Translations under genes and position numbers: made by a program
Assembly: GCF_008831285.2 (NCBI RefSeq)
Contig: NC_045142.1
Coordinates: 23,807,300 to 23,871,299 of the forward strand
Source: Nymphaea colorata
Taxonomy: Eukaryota > Streptophyta > Magnoliopsida > Nymphaeales > Nymphaeaceae
Length of the DNA: 64,000 nucleotides
Reading direction: 5' to 3'
Part shown: positions 23,571-35,927 of the stretch, piece after piece
Layout: every line of letters begins with the position of its first letter
How positions within the stretch are numbered: position 1 is the first letter of the stretch
The notes under the pieces: generated by a model
What the model was told of the DNA's origin: nothing
Databases searched by the model: none
The model's input: the letters and a program-made list of their open reading frames with translations, nothing else

Positions 23571-25615
23571 CAACCAAGTTCTGGAACTTGGTCACTTATA
23601 TCATGATCCTAATGGTAGTTGGATATCTACCCAACAATCTTCGGTACCGTCCATCTTAAGGATGGAGGAGTCTTAGTTTCCTAATTATTCTGTTCTTGTT
23701 TCAAACAATTTTGTCTTAATTAAAACTAGGCCCACTAGGGCAAGAAGTAGGGCCGAAAAAGTTGTATACATGATGGCTTTTAAGAAGCCACCAACCGTCC
23801 ATCTTAAGAATAGAGGAGTCTTAGTTTTTCGATGATTCTGTCGGTGTTTCAAACAATTTTGTCTTAATTAAAGAGTAACTAAGAGGCCCGCCAGGGCCGG
23901 AAGTAGGGCCGAAAAAGTTGTACAGATGATGACTTTTAAGAAGCCAGCAACATTACGTTGTCCAGCTTCATTTTTTTTGGAAGATGACAGCTTAAAACAC
24001 GTTTTCATCTGCTTATCCACACAATAGAAATTGAGATGTGGAGCACTACCAAGTGCAGGGTCATGTGGTTGGAGAAGCGCGTGTTCGGGACCTGAAATGA
24101 CTAAATTTGTCCTTTTAGAGCATGACAACAATTCATTTTATAGGGGTAAAAAAAGAAAAAAATAATTTTCAAAAGACAAAAGTACCCCTTCTAGTGTCGG
24201 CTTTGCCTTTTCCTATCACTTTTGCCGCATAGCACTATATGATTGAAGATTGAAGAAGTAGTTTCGGGGTATCCCTTTTCCTATCACTTCTAGTGTTGGA
24301 GAATGCTCTTGTTTGTTAACAAGGATGGGTTATTGGCCAGCATTTTCAAAGTATTTAATTTGGGTCCTATAAAAATTAGAAAAATATATTTGGCACCTGT
24401 AAAAAAAGAAAATTGAAATTTTTTTTTGAGGGCCCCTTTGACTACATAGAATTTCATTGTAGAGGTGAAACTTTATTTCAAATTCAATGAAAACATCAGC
24501 TGACAAAAACAAGATTATATAGTATTGACTGTTTTGGAGCTATGTTTTGGAGCTATTATGGAAATTTTTTTTGCCGTTGACTTTTTAATACTGGAAACGA
24601 AAGTTCTATCAAATCAAACAAATGGGATAAAGGAAAGGTCCAAAAAAATTTCACTAAAAAAAAAAACTTTTCTTCTAATTACTCAGTCCATATATTCAAA
24701 CAAACCCTGCAAAAGTTTCACTTAAAAAAAAAAAAAAGGAATCCTAGAATTAAAAATTTTCTCTGTTTTGTAATAAAGAAAAGCATATTTAGTCAACTAC
24801 CTTGTCTAACTCTTCTGCTTTTCTAGAGAAAAAATAAACATCAGTTATGTCCTCTAATGAATATCGCGAAGTTATTTCTTAAAAGAAGTTTTACCTTTTA
24901 GTGTACCTAATGATGCTATTTACTAAAAACTTGATTTAAAAATAAAAATATGTTTTAAAAAAAGAATATGACGGAGGGTTAGCATGCTTCGGTAATAAAA
25001 AAAAAGGGTGTTGAATAAGAGTTCTTCTCATGAACATATTAATATAAAAATAAAACATGCACAGACGATTAAATTATCCCTTGTCTTCACGTCAAAGCAA
25101 TTAAAAAAGACTCTTCAAAGATCGTGTTTAAAGATGTCTGCATATACGCAAAATAATAGATAAAGTAATGCGAAGAAATATTATAGTGCCCAAAGGCTTT
25201 AGATCTCAATGCAGATTTAGAACAAAATTTATAATATTAAAAATCAAATATAAATAAACTTGTTTCTTTTGCCTAAAAAACTTAAGAAAAAAAGGAAGCG
25301 AAAAAAAGAGAGTAAAAGATTAAGAAAAAGGTGAAGTTTGTCTATGGGATTATGATAAAAAGAGAGGTCCACATGGAAGAACTTTTATAGTATTAAAACC
25401 GCACGCCTTTTCCCCAAAAAGGCTCCGTCTCCGGTGGAGTCTGCTCTATGGGCAAAGTGGAGTACGGTTTCCTTTTTCCTTTTTTCTCCGGTTCTTTCCG
25501 ACCGTTTCATTCATCGGTTGAATTCATTTTGTAGTTGTCCACCACCACCAACAATGGAACAATGGGTAGATTCCGTGTTGCTTCCAGAAAAGTTCCTTTT
25601 TTTCTTCCCTTTGAA
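23571..25615. other. Intergenic; includes 148-bp tandem duplication
   Basis: Units 23647-23794 and 23795-23951 are imperfect copies (CCGTCCATCTTAAG ... CTTTTAAGAAGCCA). Beyond that the DNA is AT-rich with no recognisable gene. The last few hundred bases before 25670 should include the bZIP promoter. Confidence 0.45.
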
Positions 25616-25684
25616 CTATAAATAGTTATTATCCAAATCACCGCTACCAAGTCCCGATCTCGAAATATCATTTCTATATAAATA
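25616..25684 (+). promoter_or_regulatory. Core promoter (TATA boxes) of the bZIP gene
   Basis: Two TATA-like motifs lie on the plus strand: CTATAAATAG at 25616-25625 and CTATATAAATA at 25674-25684. Transcription starting about 30 bp downstream of the second gives a leader of roughly 1.3 kb, if unspliced. Which one is used cannot be told from sequence. Confidence 0.55.
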
Positions 25685-26629
25685 GGTGTTGCCGCACCTG
25701 TTCTAACCTTCTTTTCCTTCTTGGTCTTCATCTCTTCGCAGCCGCTCTGCCACCTAACCCATATTCCCTTCTTCTTCCTCTTCTTGGTGCCCTTGGTTTG
25801 CCCATTTTGTCTTTCAGGCAAGTTTTTTCATCTCTTTTGTTTGTTTTCCTGAGTTTTCTTGTTTTGTTTCTGATCTTGGTGTTTGGCGCAAGAAAAAGGA
25901 GAAAAGACCCAAGTTTCAGAGATTTTGAGGTTTTTTTTTTTCTTCTTTCTCTTGGGGTTTTGTTAGAGGAAGAAGGCCCTGCTTGGCTTTCTTTTGTTTT
26001 TCTGGGTGTTATGGTTCTGTTTGTTTTTGTGTTTGGCGTAGGAAAAAGCTGAAAAGAAACCAAAGCAAAAGATTTTGCAGGTTTTTGTGTTTTATTTCAA
26101 CCCTCTTCTTGTGGTTTTGTTGGTCGTCTGTAGATTTCTGTTTCCGAAGCGAAGACTTTAACTTTCTTCATGACTTGTTTCATGTGGTTCTTCGAATACC
26201 TACGTTTTCTCTTTGGTCTTATTTATAGATCTTGCCAATGATTTCCTAGGTTTCTTCTTATTCTTTTTTTTTTTTGTTTTTTCAATAATTTTGTTATGTC
26301 TTTGTTTTTTCTGGGTTGGTTCTCTGGATTTGCTGTCTTTTCTTTGATATTTTTTGTTTTTGAGTTTTTTGTTTCTGCAACATCAATCTCTATTTGTAGA
26401 TCTACTGCATTAGATGCGTAATTTGGCCACCTACTTGATATTTTTGTTGATTATGTCATTTTCTCTCCCAGATGCATTAATTTATCCATCTCTCTTTCAT
26501 ACTATTTGAATTGATTCATCCTTGTATGAGTATGGTGGTTTCCTTGGCAGATCTTTCCTTGAGAAACCACATTTGCTCTTTTCTTTTATTACTTTTCAAT
26601 GTTCAGTCATCTATTTTCCTTTTGTTTGT

Positions 26630-26708
26630 GAGATCTGCTAGATTCAAGATTTTGCAGAACATTTTCCTTCTGTTTGTGAGATCTACTAGATTCAAGATTT
26701 TGCAGAAC
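26630..26708 (+). repeat. 48-bp tandem duplication in the bZIP leader
   Basis: TTTGTGAGATCTRCTAGATTCAAGATTTTGCAGAAC occurs twice with a 48-bp period (second copy of AGATCTRCTA at 26679). Since 48 is a multiple of three, the SC-uORF frame stays open through both copies back to 26511. Confidence 0.85.
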
Positions 26709-26720
26709 CTGGAAATTGAC

Positions 26721-26903
26721 ATGCCCCAGTGTTGTGCCTTTGGTTACACATTGCAGAGCAGATTTCCGGATGTTCCTTGGAAGAGCCTACGCACCTGCAA
26801 CTTCCTACTCGGCTTTATGAACCTCCCCAGTCGCATACGCAGGGCCCATATGGTTCAATCCTTCTCTGTTGTCTTCCTCTATTGGTTCTACGTCTTCTCA
26901 TGA
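26721..26903 (+). CDS. Conserved sucrose-control upstream ORF (SC-uORF)
   Basis: This uORF ends in HMVQSFSVVFLYWFYVFS followed by TGA at 26901-26903. That C-terminus is the conserved sucrose-control peptide of plant group S1 bZIP mRNAs. In Arabidopsis bZIP11 and relatives the nascent peptide stalls ribosomes when sucrose is high and so represses translation of the main ORF. Possible starts in this frame are ATG at 26721 (60 aa), 26817 (28 aa) and, farther up, 26511 (130 aa). The related RIRRAHMVQ stretch aligns with the family just before the conserved core. The stop is 102 nt before the main ATG. The functional end is clear; the start is not. Confidence 0.88.
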   Translation: MPQCCAFGYTLQSRFPDVPWKSLRTCNFLLGFMNLPSRIRRAHMVQSFSVVFLYWFYVFS

Positions 26904-27005
26904 ACTAAAGCTGCACCAATCTGATCGAAGCTTTCCATCTCCTTCCTGTTGATCCTGCAATAAATCATTGAACATTCTTCTCTGAGATTCGGTCATCTAT
27001 ATTCG

Positions 27006-27488
27006 ATGTCTTCCGGTTTCCAATTCAAAGCCACAGATTCTGCAAAACCTGCAGCATCCCCTCCTATGCAGAACAGTTCTGGATCTGAAGGGGATCCTCA
27101 AATTGACGACAGGAAGCGGAAAAGGATGATATCGAATCGGGAGTCGGCCAGGCGGTCAAGGATGAGGAAGCAGCAGCGCTTGGATGAACTGTTGAACCAA
27201 GTGACTGCGCTTCAGACTGAGAACAATCAGATGATATCCAGGATCGATGCAACAGCACAGCAGTACCAAAAGATTGAAGGCGAAAACGCTGTCTTGAAAG
27301 CTCAGCTGGATGAGCTTACTGAAAGGCTTCAGTACCTGAACTCTGTGCTTCATTTCGTGGAGGATTTCAGTGGGATGGCCATGGATATTCCCGAAATTCC
27401 AGACCCCCTTTTGAAGCCATGGCAGCTTCCTTGCCCATTCCAGCCCGTTTTTGGATCTGCTGACATGTTTCCAGCACTGATTGTTTGA
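27006..27488 (+). CDS. Group S1 bZIP transcription factor (bZIP11/2/44/53-like)
   Basis: A single-exon 160-aa nuclear DNA-binding protein. The basic region has N44-x7-R52 (NRESARRSR) preceded by a KRKR cluster. It is followed by a long leucine-zipper coiled coil from about residue 58 to 115, and a short C-terminal tail with PEIPDPLLKPWQLPCPFQP. The family binds ACGT and related motifs as heterodimers with group C bZIPs and reprograms amino-acid and sugar metabolism under low energy. Intronless structure, length and the conserved uORF upstream all fit group S1. The exact Arabidopsis counterpart cannot be decided. Translation is probably sucrose-repressed through the uORF. Confidence 0.95.
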   Translation: MSSGFQFKATDSAKPAASPPMQNSSGSEGDPQIDDRKRKRMISNRESARRSRMRKQQRLDELLNQVTALQTENNQMISRIDATAQQYQKIEGENAVLKAQLDELTERLQYLNSVLHFVEDFSGMAMDIPEIPDPLLKPWQLPCPFQPVFGSADMFPALIV

Positions 27489-28050
27489 TCTTTGAGTCAG
27501 AAAAATCTGAGAAGTTGGTATTTGTTCAGTCTGGTCTTAATCAGTTGTAGCACTGTTTGTCTTCTGTCATTCCTTTTGTTCCCGTGTTTCTTGTCATGGT
27601 TTGATGTTAAAAATGAGAATGTACTCTCTAATTGGTCAAGTTCATGTCCTGTTTTTGTTTGTCATTCTGGTTGTTGCACATTGGAGTAATTGGTTCTCTG
27701 CATCTGCTGTATAGTGGTTTCTTCTTGGTGATGTTGAGTCAAGTGATTCAGTTTCTGCAGAATTCAGTTTCGTTGTTTGGGAGATGATTTTCAGGTTTTA
27801 TCCTGCTCAAATAGTTGGTGTATGCATCAGGTGGAGATTGATAAAGTGATTGCAATCCATAAAAGATTAAATGAGAGACATGAAATCTGAACTGCTTCTT
27901 GATAATGTAGAACAAGCAATTATTAGAATCAAAATTTTCTTTCTAGTAACTTATGTTAGGCAGATCCCAACGGGTTATGTGAAGAAACAAGCTCGGTTGT
28001 CAAACTTTCGACTTCTTCCAAATTGAAGGATATAAAAGCTGATTCTCTTA
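27489..28050. other. bZIP 3' UTR and flank
   Basis: T-rich sequence typical of a 3' UTR to about 27750, then intergenic DNA. No gene seen. Confidence 0.45.
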
Positions 28051-28258
28051 GGGGGTGTTTGATGATTTAGAATATCTATCGAAGAATGAAAATTTCAGAA
28101 ACATAGTTCTTTCTCAAATTGAAATGAAACCAAACTTTCAGGTTTCAGTTTCCTAACTTTTGAAACAAAAGTGCCTCATTTGTCTAATAGTTTTAATTTC
28201 TTAACAATCGAGCATTGTGATTCTAAAATTCCATGATTCCAGGTATATGAAACGCCTC
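28051..28258. mobile_element. Tourist/Harbinger-like MITE with TTA TSD
   Basis: A 208-bp AT-rich element flanked by TTA at 28048-28050 and 28259-28261. Its ends are GGGGGTGTTTGAT and ATGAAACGCCTC, imperfect inverted repeats (9 of 12). A TTA duplication with GGG(N)GTGTTTG ends is typical of PIF/Harbinger MITEs. Confidence 0.7.
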
Positions 28259-28261
28259 TTA

Positions 28262-30812
28262 ACTGGATTTATGTGGAGAAATTTGGACCAAATTCTGAAC
28301 AAAGATCCTGCCTAGGTTGTCAAAGAAAAACTGATCAATCTGCAAACGCTTATTGATTGAGAGGACACAAGGGATTCAGAAAAGAACTGATCAATCAGCA
28401 CATGTTTAGACAGCTTACTGATTCTGAGGATGTAAACCATTCAAACGAAGATAATTCACATTTATAATAAGTTGGGTCAGTCAGATTCACTGCAACCAAA
28501 AGAATCAGAATCTCTAAATCATATTTTAATTGCTTACATCCTTAAGTACAGTAACCCTTCTGCAAAGCTAATCCCAAAATCCCTGGCAACATATGTTCCA
28601 ATAGAACAAGGATTTCAGCCTTGAAAGATTTGCAACCTTAAAAGGATTCATACGCGAGCTATGTTGTTTCTCTTCCTTGTAAGGACAGAATAGACGTCCG
28701 CCGGAATGATAAGGAGAGAGTAAGCAGTTACGACTCTGTCCGAATGCGTCGACGACATTGAATCATAGGGATGCCATGTCTCAATTGTTGGCATTTTTTG
28801 AAATATTTGAAGACTTATTGTTTTAAAATTAAGTTTTGATTTTATTATTTATTTTTAAAAGCAACTCTTTAATATTCTTGGCCAATTCACAATCAATTCT
28901 GCTGAATTTGTCGATTCAAGGAATCAACAGCCGAAGTGATTCGGTTCAGGAATTGATTTTCACAACGCAAAAATATATATCCATGATGTTTTTCTTGTTT
29001 TTATTTGTCTTCGATAAAAGAAAAAAAAAATCTACTGCAAAACAAATTAAGCCGACATATATTACATCCACTCCTTGACAGTACACCGATATGAGTTTAT
29101 ATTTCTTTATAGCTTTTCTTACTTGATTTTTAGTTCATTACTAAGGTCATAATCTTCATCAAAGGAACTAATTCTTTTACAACGTTAGTTTTATAATTAT
29201 ATTGTCATTAACAATGAGGACAGAATCTCAAAGTATGGATCCCAACAATTTTTGACATTGATTAACACGATATATTTTTTATGTTTGGTGGTTTCTAAAT
29301 TGGTTTTTGACAGTAGTACCCCACTAAGTTTCACAAATTTCTTTGTTTATGTATTGGTTGACTTAAAATAATTGGCTGCCCCTATGATTGGTGAAGAAGG
29401 CCTCTCATGACATTTTTGTCCCAAAAATTTATTTCTTGCTATTGAAAGGGCACCTATGACAAAATACCAATTTTTGTTGAAATGTTCTTAAATTGTATTT
29501 TGAAAAGTTTTGTCGCTTATTGAACATTGAAGTGATCTTTAATGACTTATAAATGAGGTTGTTAAGTGGTTGTTTATTCCTGTTCATTGCCTTCTTAGAA
29601 TTGCAACCGAAGCTGTTAGGGCACAAGTTAAGATCTACCAAAATAAAAACTCAAGCCCAGTTAGGAGTGAGTGAGATTGTTACATTTGAGATCAGAGGGG
29701 TTCACGACATAAGCATGTGTCTTAAAAGAGGGTGGATTCTAATTTTTCACTTTGAAAAGTTTAGTTATATATTAAAGATTGTGAAATATCTTATAAAGTT
29801 GTCAAATGGTTGGTTGTCTTGTTCTATAATCATAATATGTTGAGTTGAAACCAAAACTATTAGGATACAGGTTGGGATCTACGAAACCAAGGGTTTGAAC
29901 TTGGCGTGAGAGTGAGTCAGGATGTTGCGTAGATAACTAGACAATTTTTTAAAAAGGCGCAGTGTAATCAGGTGGAAAGGCGGATCAAACTCAAGAGGCC
30001 TGAGATTCAAATAATGTAGTCATTGTCACACTTACACTTGGGTGTGTTAATCTTTCAGAGTTCAAACGTCCATTCAAGCCCCGAAACAACTCAGGTTAAC
30101 GATAAAAGTGGTTTATCCTAAGTGAACATTTTGAAAAAACTAGACAATGAAAATCTAGATAAGCATAAATCCCGCCAAAAAACTTGAATAATGGGAACTT
30201 GTAAGATCTCAAATTTTCAAAAACTGATCAATTAATTAATTTTATATATTTTCAATTACTTTGAAATACAATTGGTTCACTTGAATTGGCTGATTCACCC
30301 AATTGGCATTTTACCAATTCAATTCAAGGCTGCTTGAGCTCAGCTTGAGCTTCATGATCAAGTCCACCTCTGCCATTGCCCAACTACATATAAACTGGTC
30401 TGGCAGTTGCCGACACTTTTTTTTTTTCTAAATATCTTACAATTATTTACTTATTTCTATATACTTTAAAAAAATGAAAATTTTTACCGAACTCAGGTCC
30501 GCCAGTGAATGAGCTCGGTTCGGTTGGGTACACAGCCCAAGGGCTGTGACCCATAGAATATATCGCGTTAAGTCGATCGATATTTTCGACCAGCTGCACG
30601 TGCCGACGGACAATTCCGTCGATTCCAAAGTTCTGGCCGTTTTCCTTCTGCATGAAGGTGTCCTCTTTCCCCGGTGGCTGTCGATTCTCATTCTCCCCTC
30701 TGGCCTGTTCTCTTCTCTCCCTGAGGCCGATGAGGGTTTCGTCTCCATTTTGATCGAAGATTAGGGGTTAGGATTTTTTGGTGTTCTGATAGTTCGATTT
30801 GGAGGAGACAAG
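28262..30812. other. Intergenic, with diverged ~250-bp direct repeat
   Basis: Segments at about 29550-29680 and 29795-29930 are diverged direct copies (GTTAAGTGGTTG ... AAGATCTACCAAA). No gene is recognisable. The last ~250 bp before 30813 are more GC-rich and should hold the promoter and 5' UTR of the next gene. Confidence 0.45.
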
Positions 30813-33800
30813 ATGTTGGATATCCAGAAGCGGAGGGTCCAGTTGTTTCTCTTCGTCACGGGCCTAATCGCTCTGAGCATCACTGGTACTTCTACCCTTT
30901 CCCGATCTTTTCCTGTCTTTACGTTGTCAATGTTTCAATTGATTGGTTGACTGTTACTCTATCTAGTTGAGTATCCGTTTGCTCGAGTTCCTATTTGTTT
31001 GGTCTTGAAAAATTTGTGAATTTCTTTGTGATCTTTTTGGCTATCATTTTGTTGAGTAAGTTGTGGAATTGGGTATTGTGTTTCTCGGGAATTGGGAATT
31101 GGCTTTTGTTTTTTGTTCTGTTTATGATTAACTCCGTGTCCAATTTGAGGGAATGGTGGCAAAGGAATGAATAGTAATCTTGTGCTTTTTGGTGCATTCG
31201 AGTGGAATCGTAGTGCTTGAGAGATAGTCTCGTGGGGGCATGAGGAAGATCTTCACTGTTTTGATTGTAGACCCCAACTAGCGAGGCGGTCGATCTCTTT
31301 CAGTGAATTTATTGTCTTATTTTGGTTTTCCAAAAGCTGATTTTGGGTCTGACTTTTTTCTGCTACTTCATTTGTCTATGCTTCCTTGAGTATTGGTAGA
31401 TTTGAAGAAAAGAATTTATTGAGAGGATTTTGAGTATTCACTCTCTTAGCTAAAGGGGAGCGTCCTTTGTGGGTGGATTCCTGATTCCTGTTTATGTTTG
31501 GATTCCTGTTACTTCTCTTCAGTTTTCTGCGGTTCTTTATTCAGTTTTGTGGCCTGTGGTACTTCCCCAAATTCGTTCATTGTCAGATTCTCGAAATGAA
31601 TATAATTGATGGTGTCATCTACATGCTGTTTGTTTTATGTTACTAAGTCTTGGTTCTTTGAAAAGTTATTTGAATTGGAAGACCGGTTGTCTTTTCTAGA
31701 AGTTCTGCTTGACAGTTGTCACTCCTTCTCCAGTCTAAAACATTTGTCTTCTGTTTCACGTATTGCCTCTCATGTGTTTTCTGTTTACTGGTGGTAACGA
31801 TGGTTCTAGTGGTAACAGCTTTAAACTTTTGACAGTTACTGGCATATCAAGTCACGATGTTTCTTGTAAAATTTTAATTATTTGTCTGCTTTTACTTTCG
31901 TCACCACATTCTATTCTTTGAGTTTCTATTTGAAGAGTTCACACCGCGCTGTTTTTGATAACTGCATATTTGGGTTTTGGCCCTTTCTGTTTGATCCATG
32001 GTGCATTTTGTGCACAGTCCTAAGAGATGTACAATGTGTAAGTGTAATCAGTGAAAGGTTATTCACGTTCTGCAATTAATGCCTATAGTTAACCCCATCA
32101 CAAGTCCTTCCCCTTAGCAAGTGCCGGTTTTGAAATGGCAGATGGTGTTGTGAATTTTCATTTCTGAGGTTCCCTTCTATGCCTTATGTGCATCATTACC
32201 GCTAGTAATCTACATTCCTTGTGGTTTTTTCTCATTCTTGCTGACTGGCAAGTTTGTTTATTGCGGCAGGAGGCTTCATGAAACTTATTTGGTAGTGAAG
32301 TGTCCGAGCTTGCAGGTCATTAGTGTCAGAATGCTTCTCTCTCTCTCTCTGAAAAATATTTGCATATTTCTGGTTCTTTCCTTTTTCCACATTGACTTCC
32401 ATAGAAGTGTATTTGCAGAAATGTATACAGCTCCCACTAATGGAGACATTGGTGACTTAATGCATAATACCAGACCATTTTCCATCTCTAAGGTGGTCAG
32501 CAATTTGCTGCTGGTTTTTTTCCCTTGAACTTGTTTCCAACCACTTTTTCTTTGTCCTGTGGCTGTTAGAGCAAGCAGTCATGTTTTGAAGTTAGGCATG
32601 CCTTCTGAATCGAGGAAAACCTCATCTTTACTTCTGCTGTCATGAAGTTTCAGACTAAATCGCTGGATTGGGGCTGGAGTGTTGGGTTGTGGGGTTGTAC
32701 AGGGTGCATTTAAAAGATCCTCATTGGTCATGGACCTATACTTCTATTTTTGTGGGAGTACCGATGATGTTTTGCTTAAATTTGTATTTGAGCTGGTAAT
32801 TACCCTTGAATTGTATAGATTTTTGGGTCCCAACAAAACTTTTTGCCCTTCTCTGTAGAGTACAGATTCATTGCAGAATCTAGCTTATAGGTGACAGTTT
32901 GAGTTGGAGATGGTTGGATTTACTGTTGCAGAGACAAATCTTGCAGGTGCTTGCTCCATCTGAGCTCGTTGTCAAAGCTGCACGTATTTCTTCCTTTTTT
33001 TCTCTCCCAGCATGCACATCCATGATTAAAAGAAAATTATCTCGTGTGTTTGTGCAGCAAGACCTCATTACATCACTAACTCATGTTGTTCTCCAATTTT
33101 CCAGTTTGACTTTACAAACCTTTGTACTAATAAACCATAAATTATGGAGAGAAACCGTATAGCTTTCTTGTTAAACTGCCTGAATGTTTGGCTTTACTCT
33201 TGAGTCTTGACTATGCTGCAGCTTGGGGCATGAAACTTATTCATTTGAGGATCTCCCCTTGTGCTTTCGGTCATTCCCTTGTTAATCCATGTCCATTGCA
33301 GAAGTGATTCAATCTTCTCCTGTTTCACAGCTGAAAAATGCAGACAACTGGTTGGGGAGGAGTCATCATCTAAGAGTGGGAAATTCACGTTCTTAAATTG
33401 CTTAGACATGGGTTCTGGAAGTCTGGCATGTGGTGTGAAAGAAGGTGTGAAGCTGTACGTCTACAATATGAGAGCTGCTCATGTGGAAAAGGTCAGGCAG
33501 AAGGCCATTGAGGATGCCCTTAATGAGGCACTCTCTGGGGGTCTAAGCGTCAAAGAAGCAACAAAGCAGGCACAGAAACAAGGGGCCAAAGCAGCAAAAT
33601 TGGCGACTCGCCAAGCGAAACGAATCACAGGGCCAATCATTGCTTCTGGTTGGGACTTCTTTGAAGCAATCTACTATGGAGGCAGCATGACTGAGGGATT
33701 TCTTAGGGGCACTGGGACGCTGGTTGGGACTTATGCCGGAGGCTTTCAAGGAGAGCAGAGACTTGGAAGACTGGGTTACCTTGTTGGCAGCCATGTGGGT

Positions 33801-33959
33801 AGTTGGTTTGGGGGCAGAATAGGGCTGATGGTCTATGATGTAATTAACGGAGTCAACTATATGTTGCAGTTCGTTGTGCCGGAGGACAATGCTGGTTATG
33901 AAGCATCATACGATACGCCTACAGATTCAGGAGCTTCTGAAGAATCCTATGACCTATGA
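30813..33959 (+). CDS. Conserved plant protein of unknown function, membrane-anchored or secreted
   Basis: Exons 30813-30885 and 33331-33959 join in phase (ATCACTG + CTGAAAAATGC) to give 233 aa across a 2.4-kb intron. The first exon encodes MLDIQKRRVQLFLFVTGLIA, a basic start plus hydrophobic stretch that looks like a signal peptide or signal anchor. The second holds an Ala/Lys-rich, probably helical region (residues about 85-125, e.g. KQAQKQGAKAAKLATRQAKR), then a Gly-rich stretch with motifs such as GTGTLVGTYAGGFQGEQRL, and ends in an acidic Ser-rich tail. I recall similar uncharacterised proteins in land plants but no named function. The gene itself is well supported because splice phase restores a continuous protein. 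Confidence 0.8.
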
Positions 33960-34726
33960 CATGAGGATATTGAACATATATTAGTCAACTGCCGGTTTTT
34001 CTTTTTCCTTCTCACAGTAAAATCACACATTGATATGGACACACACTGTTTGTTTGACAGAATATATTATCTGAATCAGTTGTAACTTCCTTTAATATAA
34101 CAACCAAGGTTTGCTAACAAGAGCTCCATCAATCTTGGATAAAGTTGCCTAGCAGCTGTAAAACAAAGCCAAAAAGCGGTGTTTCAATTGTGGAGAAGAA
34201 TGTTTGAGACAGGTTATAGGTTCTATCTTGTCCCTACTCCCTTCACTCAAACACGATGTTACATTTTTCATCAGACCATGTTGCATAAACGGTTTATTTC
34301 ACAATTTTAGTTGAACCTAGAAAATGGGACAGAAATGATGAAAGAGAACGTTTTAATTGTATTTTGCTTCTCCTTGACGCGCCCTAAGGTTCAACATTAA
34401 TGTGCCTCTTTGCTATGGAGTGCTCTTTATATGAGAGAGAGAGAGAGAGAGAGTTTATTTTCTTTGTGAGTGAGAAGAAATCCAACATGTCGATTTTATT
34501 TCGCTTCTCCTCCTTGATACACCCTAAAGTTCAATATTTGTGTGCCTCTTTTGGTATTATCACTTTCCATATAAGCGAGAGAGAGAATATTTGTTCTCTT
34601 TGTGAGCAACAAGAGATCTCACTGCCCGAGTGCAAGTCCAAGCACTCTTAAACTCCAGAGCTGCATTAGTGCCTACTAACTGCTTTGGAGCTTACAGTGC
34701 GGATGCGTGACGCCCATGTAGAGCCG

Positions 34727-35140
34727 TACAACAAGTCGAGCCAGTTCGAGTTTGACTCGAACACGCTCATCAAAGCTAGACTCTAACTTGTCTAGTTTAT
34801 AAACGAGTCGAGTTCAAATTCAAATATACACTTGAGATGTTAAAGAAGTCGAGTTTGAGTTGTAATAACTCGGCTTGACTTGGCTACATAATGAATGTTT
34901 AACTATAATAAGAAAATAGTTAAATAAGCAGCAACTAAACGAGTTAAACAGAATTAACAAGTTAAAAGAAACTAGGCATGCTTGAGTTAAACAAGTTGAG
35001 TTCGAGCTCGATGTCATATTGTCGAGTCATACTCAAGCTTGTTCTATTAATCTCTACTCGAGTTCAAAATCAAGTTACTGAGTCGAGTAAAGCTCAAGCT
35101 GGCCCAACTCGAGCTCGACTCTACTCGTGTGCAGCCCAAT
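34727..35140. repeat. CTCGAG-rich repeat, copy 3 (diverged)
   Basis: It shares AAACGAGTCGAGTTC, GTTGAGTTCGAGCTCGA and CTCGAGCTCGACTC motifs with copies at 17.6 and 19.8 kb but is more diverged, with an AT-rich middle (34890-34970). Confidence 0.55.
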
Positions 35141-35344
35141 GCCCATGTCACTTGAACTACCAACCAACTACCTACTCCCACTGGCCTAACCAGCTGCACC
35201 AACACCCTTTACAGAGATTTGCATTTGGTAATAAGAACAATGGATTTTTTTGAAATGTAATGTTCCACAAATGTGCTCCAATTTTGTCCCACATTCTTGG
35301 AATGTTAGGTTCCAAAGAATGCATTTTCCTACTACCAAACACAC

Positions 35345-35375
<31 letters not shown>

Positions 35376-35426
35376 TTTTCTTTATTAAAATCCTTGAAAA
35401 GGAACAGACAGCTTTCTGTTCCTGTC

Positions 35427-35483
35427 AAAATTTAGAAATTTAATTTTTCCTTCTCTTATGAAAAATTTTTAGCTCCGCCCCTG
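35427..35483. mobile_element. Truncated hAT-like MITE end
   Basis: About 57 bp match the end of the copy at 49.6 kb (CTTATGAAAAATTT...CTCCGCCCCTG). The other end is missing. Confidence 0.5.
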
Positions 35484-35892
35484 GATCCATCCGAATTGAA
35501 CCAACTTTCAAAGAATGAGTTCTTTGGTGCTTTTGCCCCCACGAAACCCTCACCTATCTATGCCCGTGCTCACCATTGTAAACTGCAAATTTCCGGTGGC
35601 AGAGAAGATCAGTATTGCTTCAAATCTTACATACAAAATTTTACAAGTTCAATATTTCTGAATAAAGATCGTGACTACCCGCTACGGCCCGAATAACTCT
35701 TTGAAGGCTGGGATGCCAGAACTTGTAAAGAGGATCGTCGACTTTTCGGTACAGAGGAGATAGTGTTGAACCAATTGAATATTTCATCAATCATAGTTTT
35801 TCATTTCCTGTCAACTTGAGACGTTATTTCATTTAGTCGTGCTGTGAGCTAAGGGCTTCGGTCATCTATAAGTCGACCTTATACTTGTGCAA

Positions 35893-35894
<2 letters not shown>

Positions 35895-35924
<30 letters not shown>
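35895..35924. repeat. (AT)n microsatellite
   Basis: About 15 AT dinucleotides. Confidence 0.9.

Positions 35925-35927
<3 letters not shown>

Noticed and set aside
25507-26063. Minus-strand Lys/Arg-rich ORFs upstream of the bZIP
   Set aside because: They are the antisense of the T/C-rich bZIP promoter and leader.
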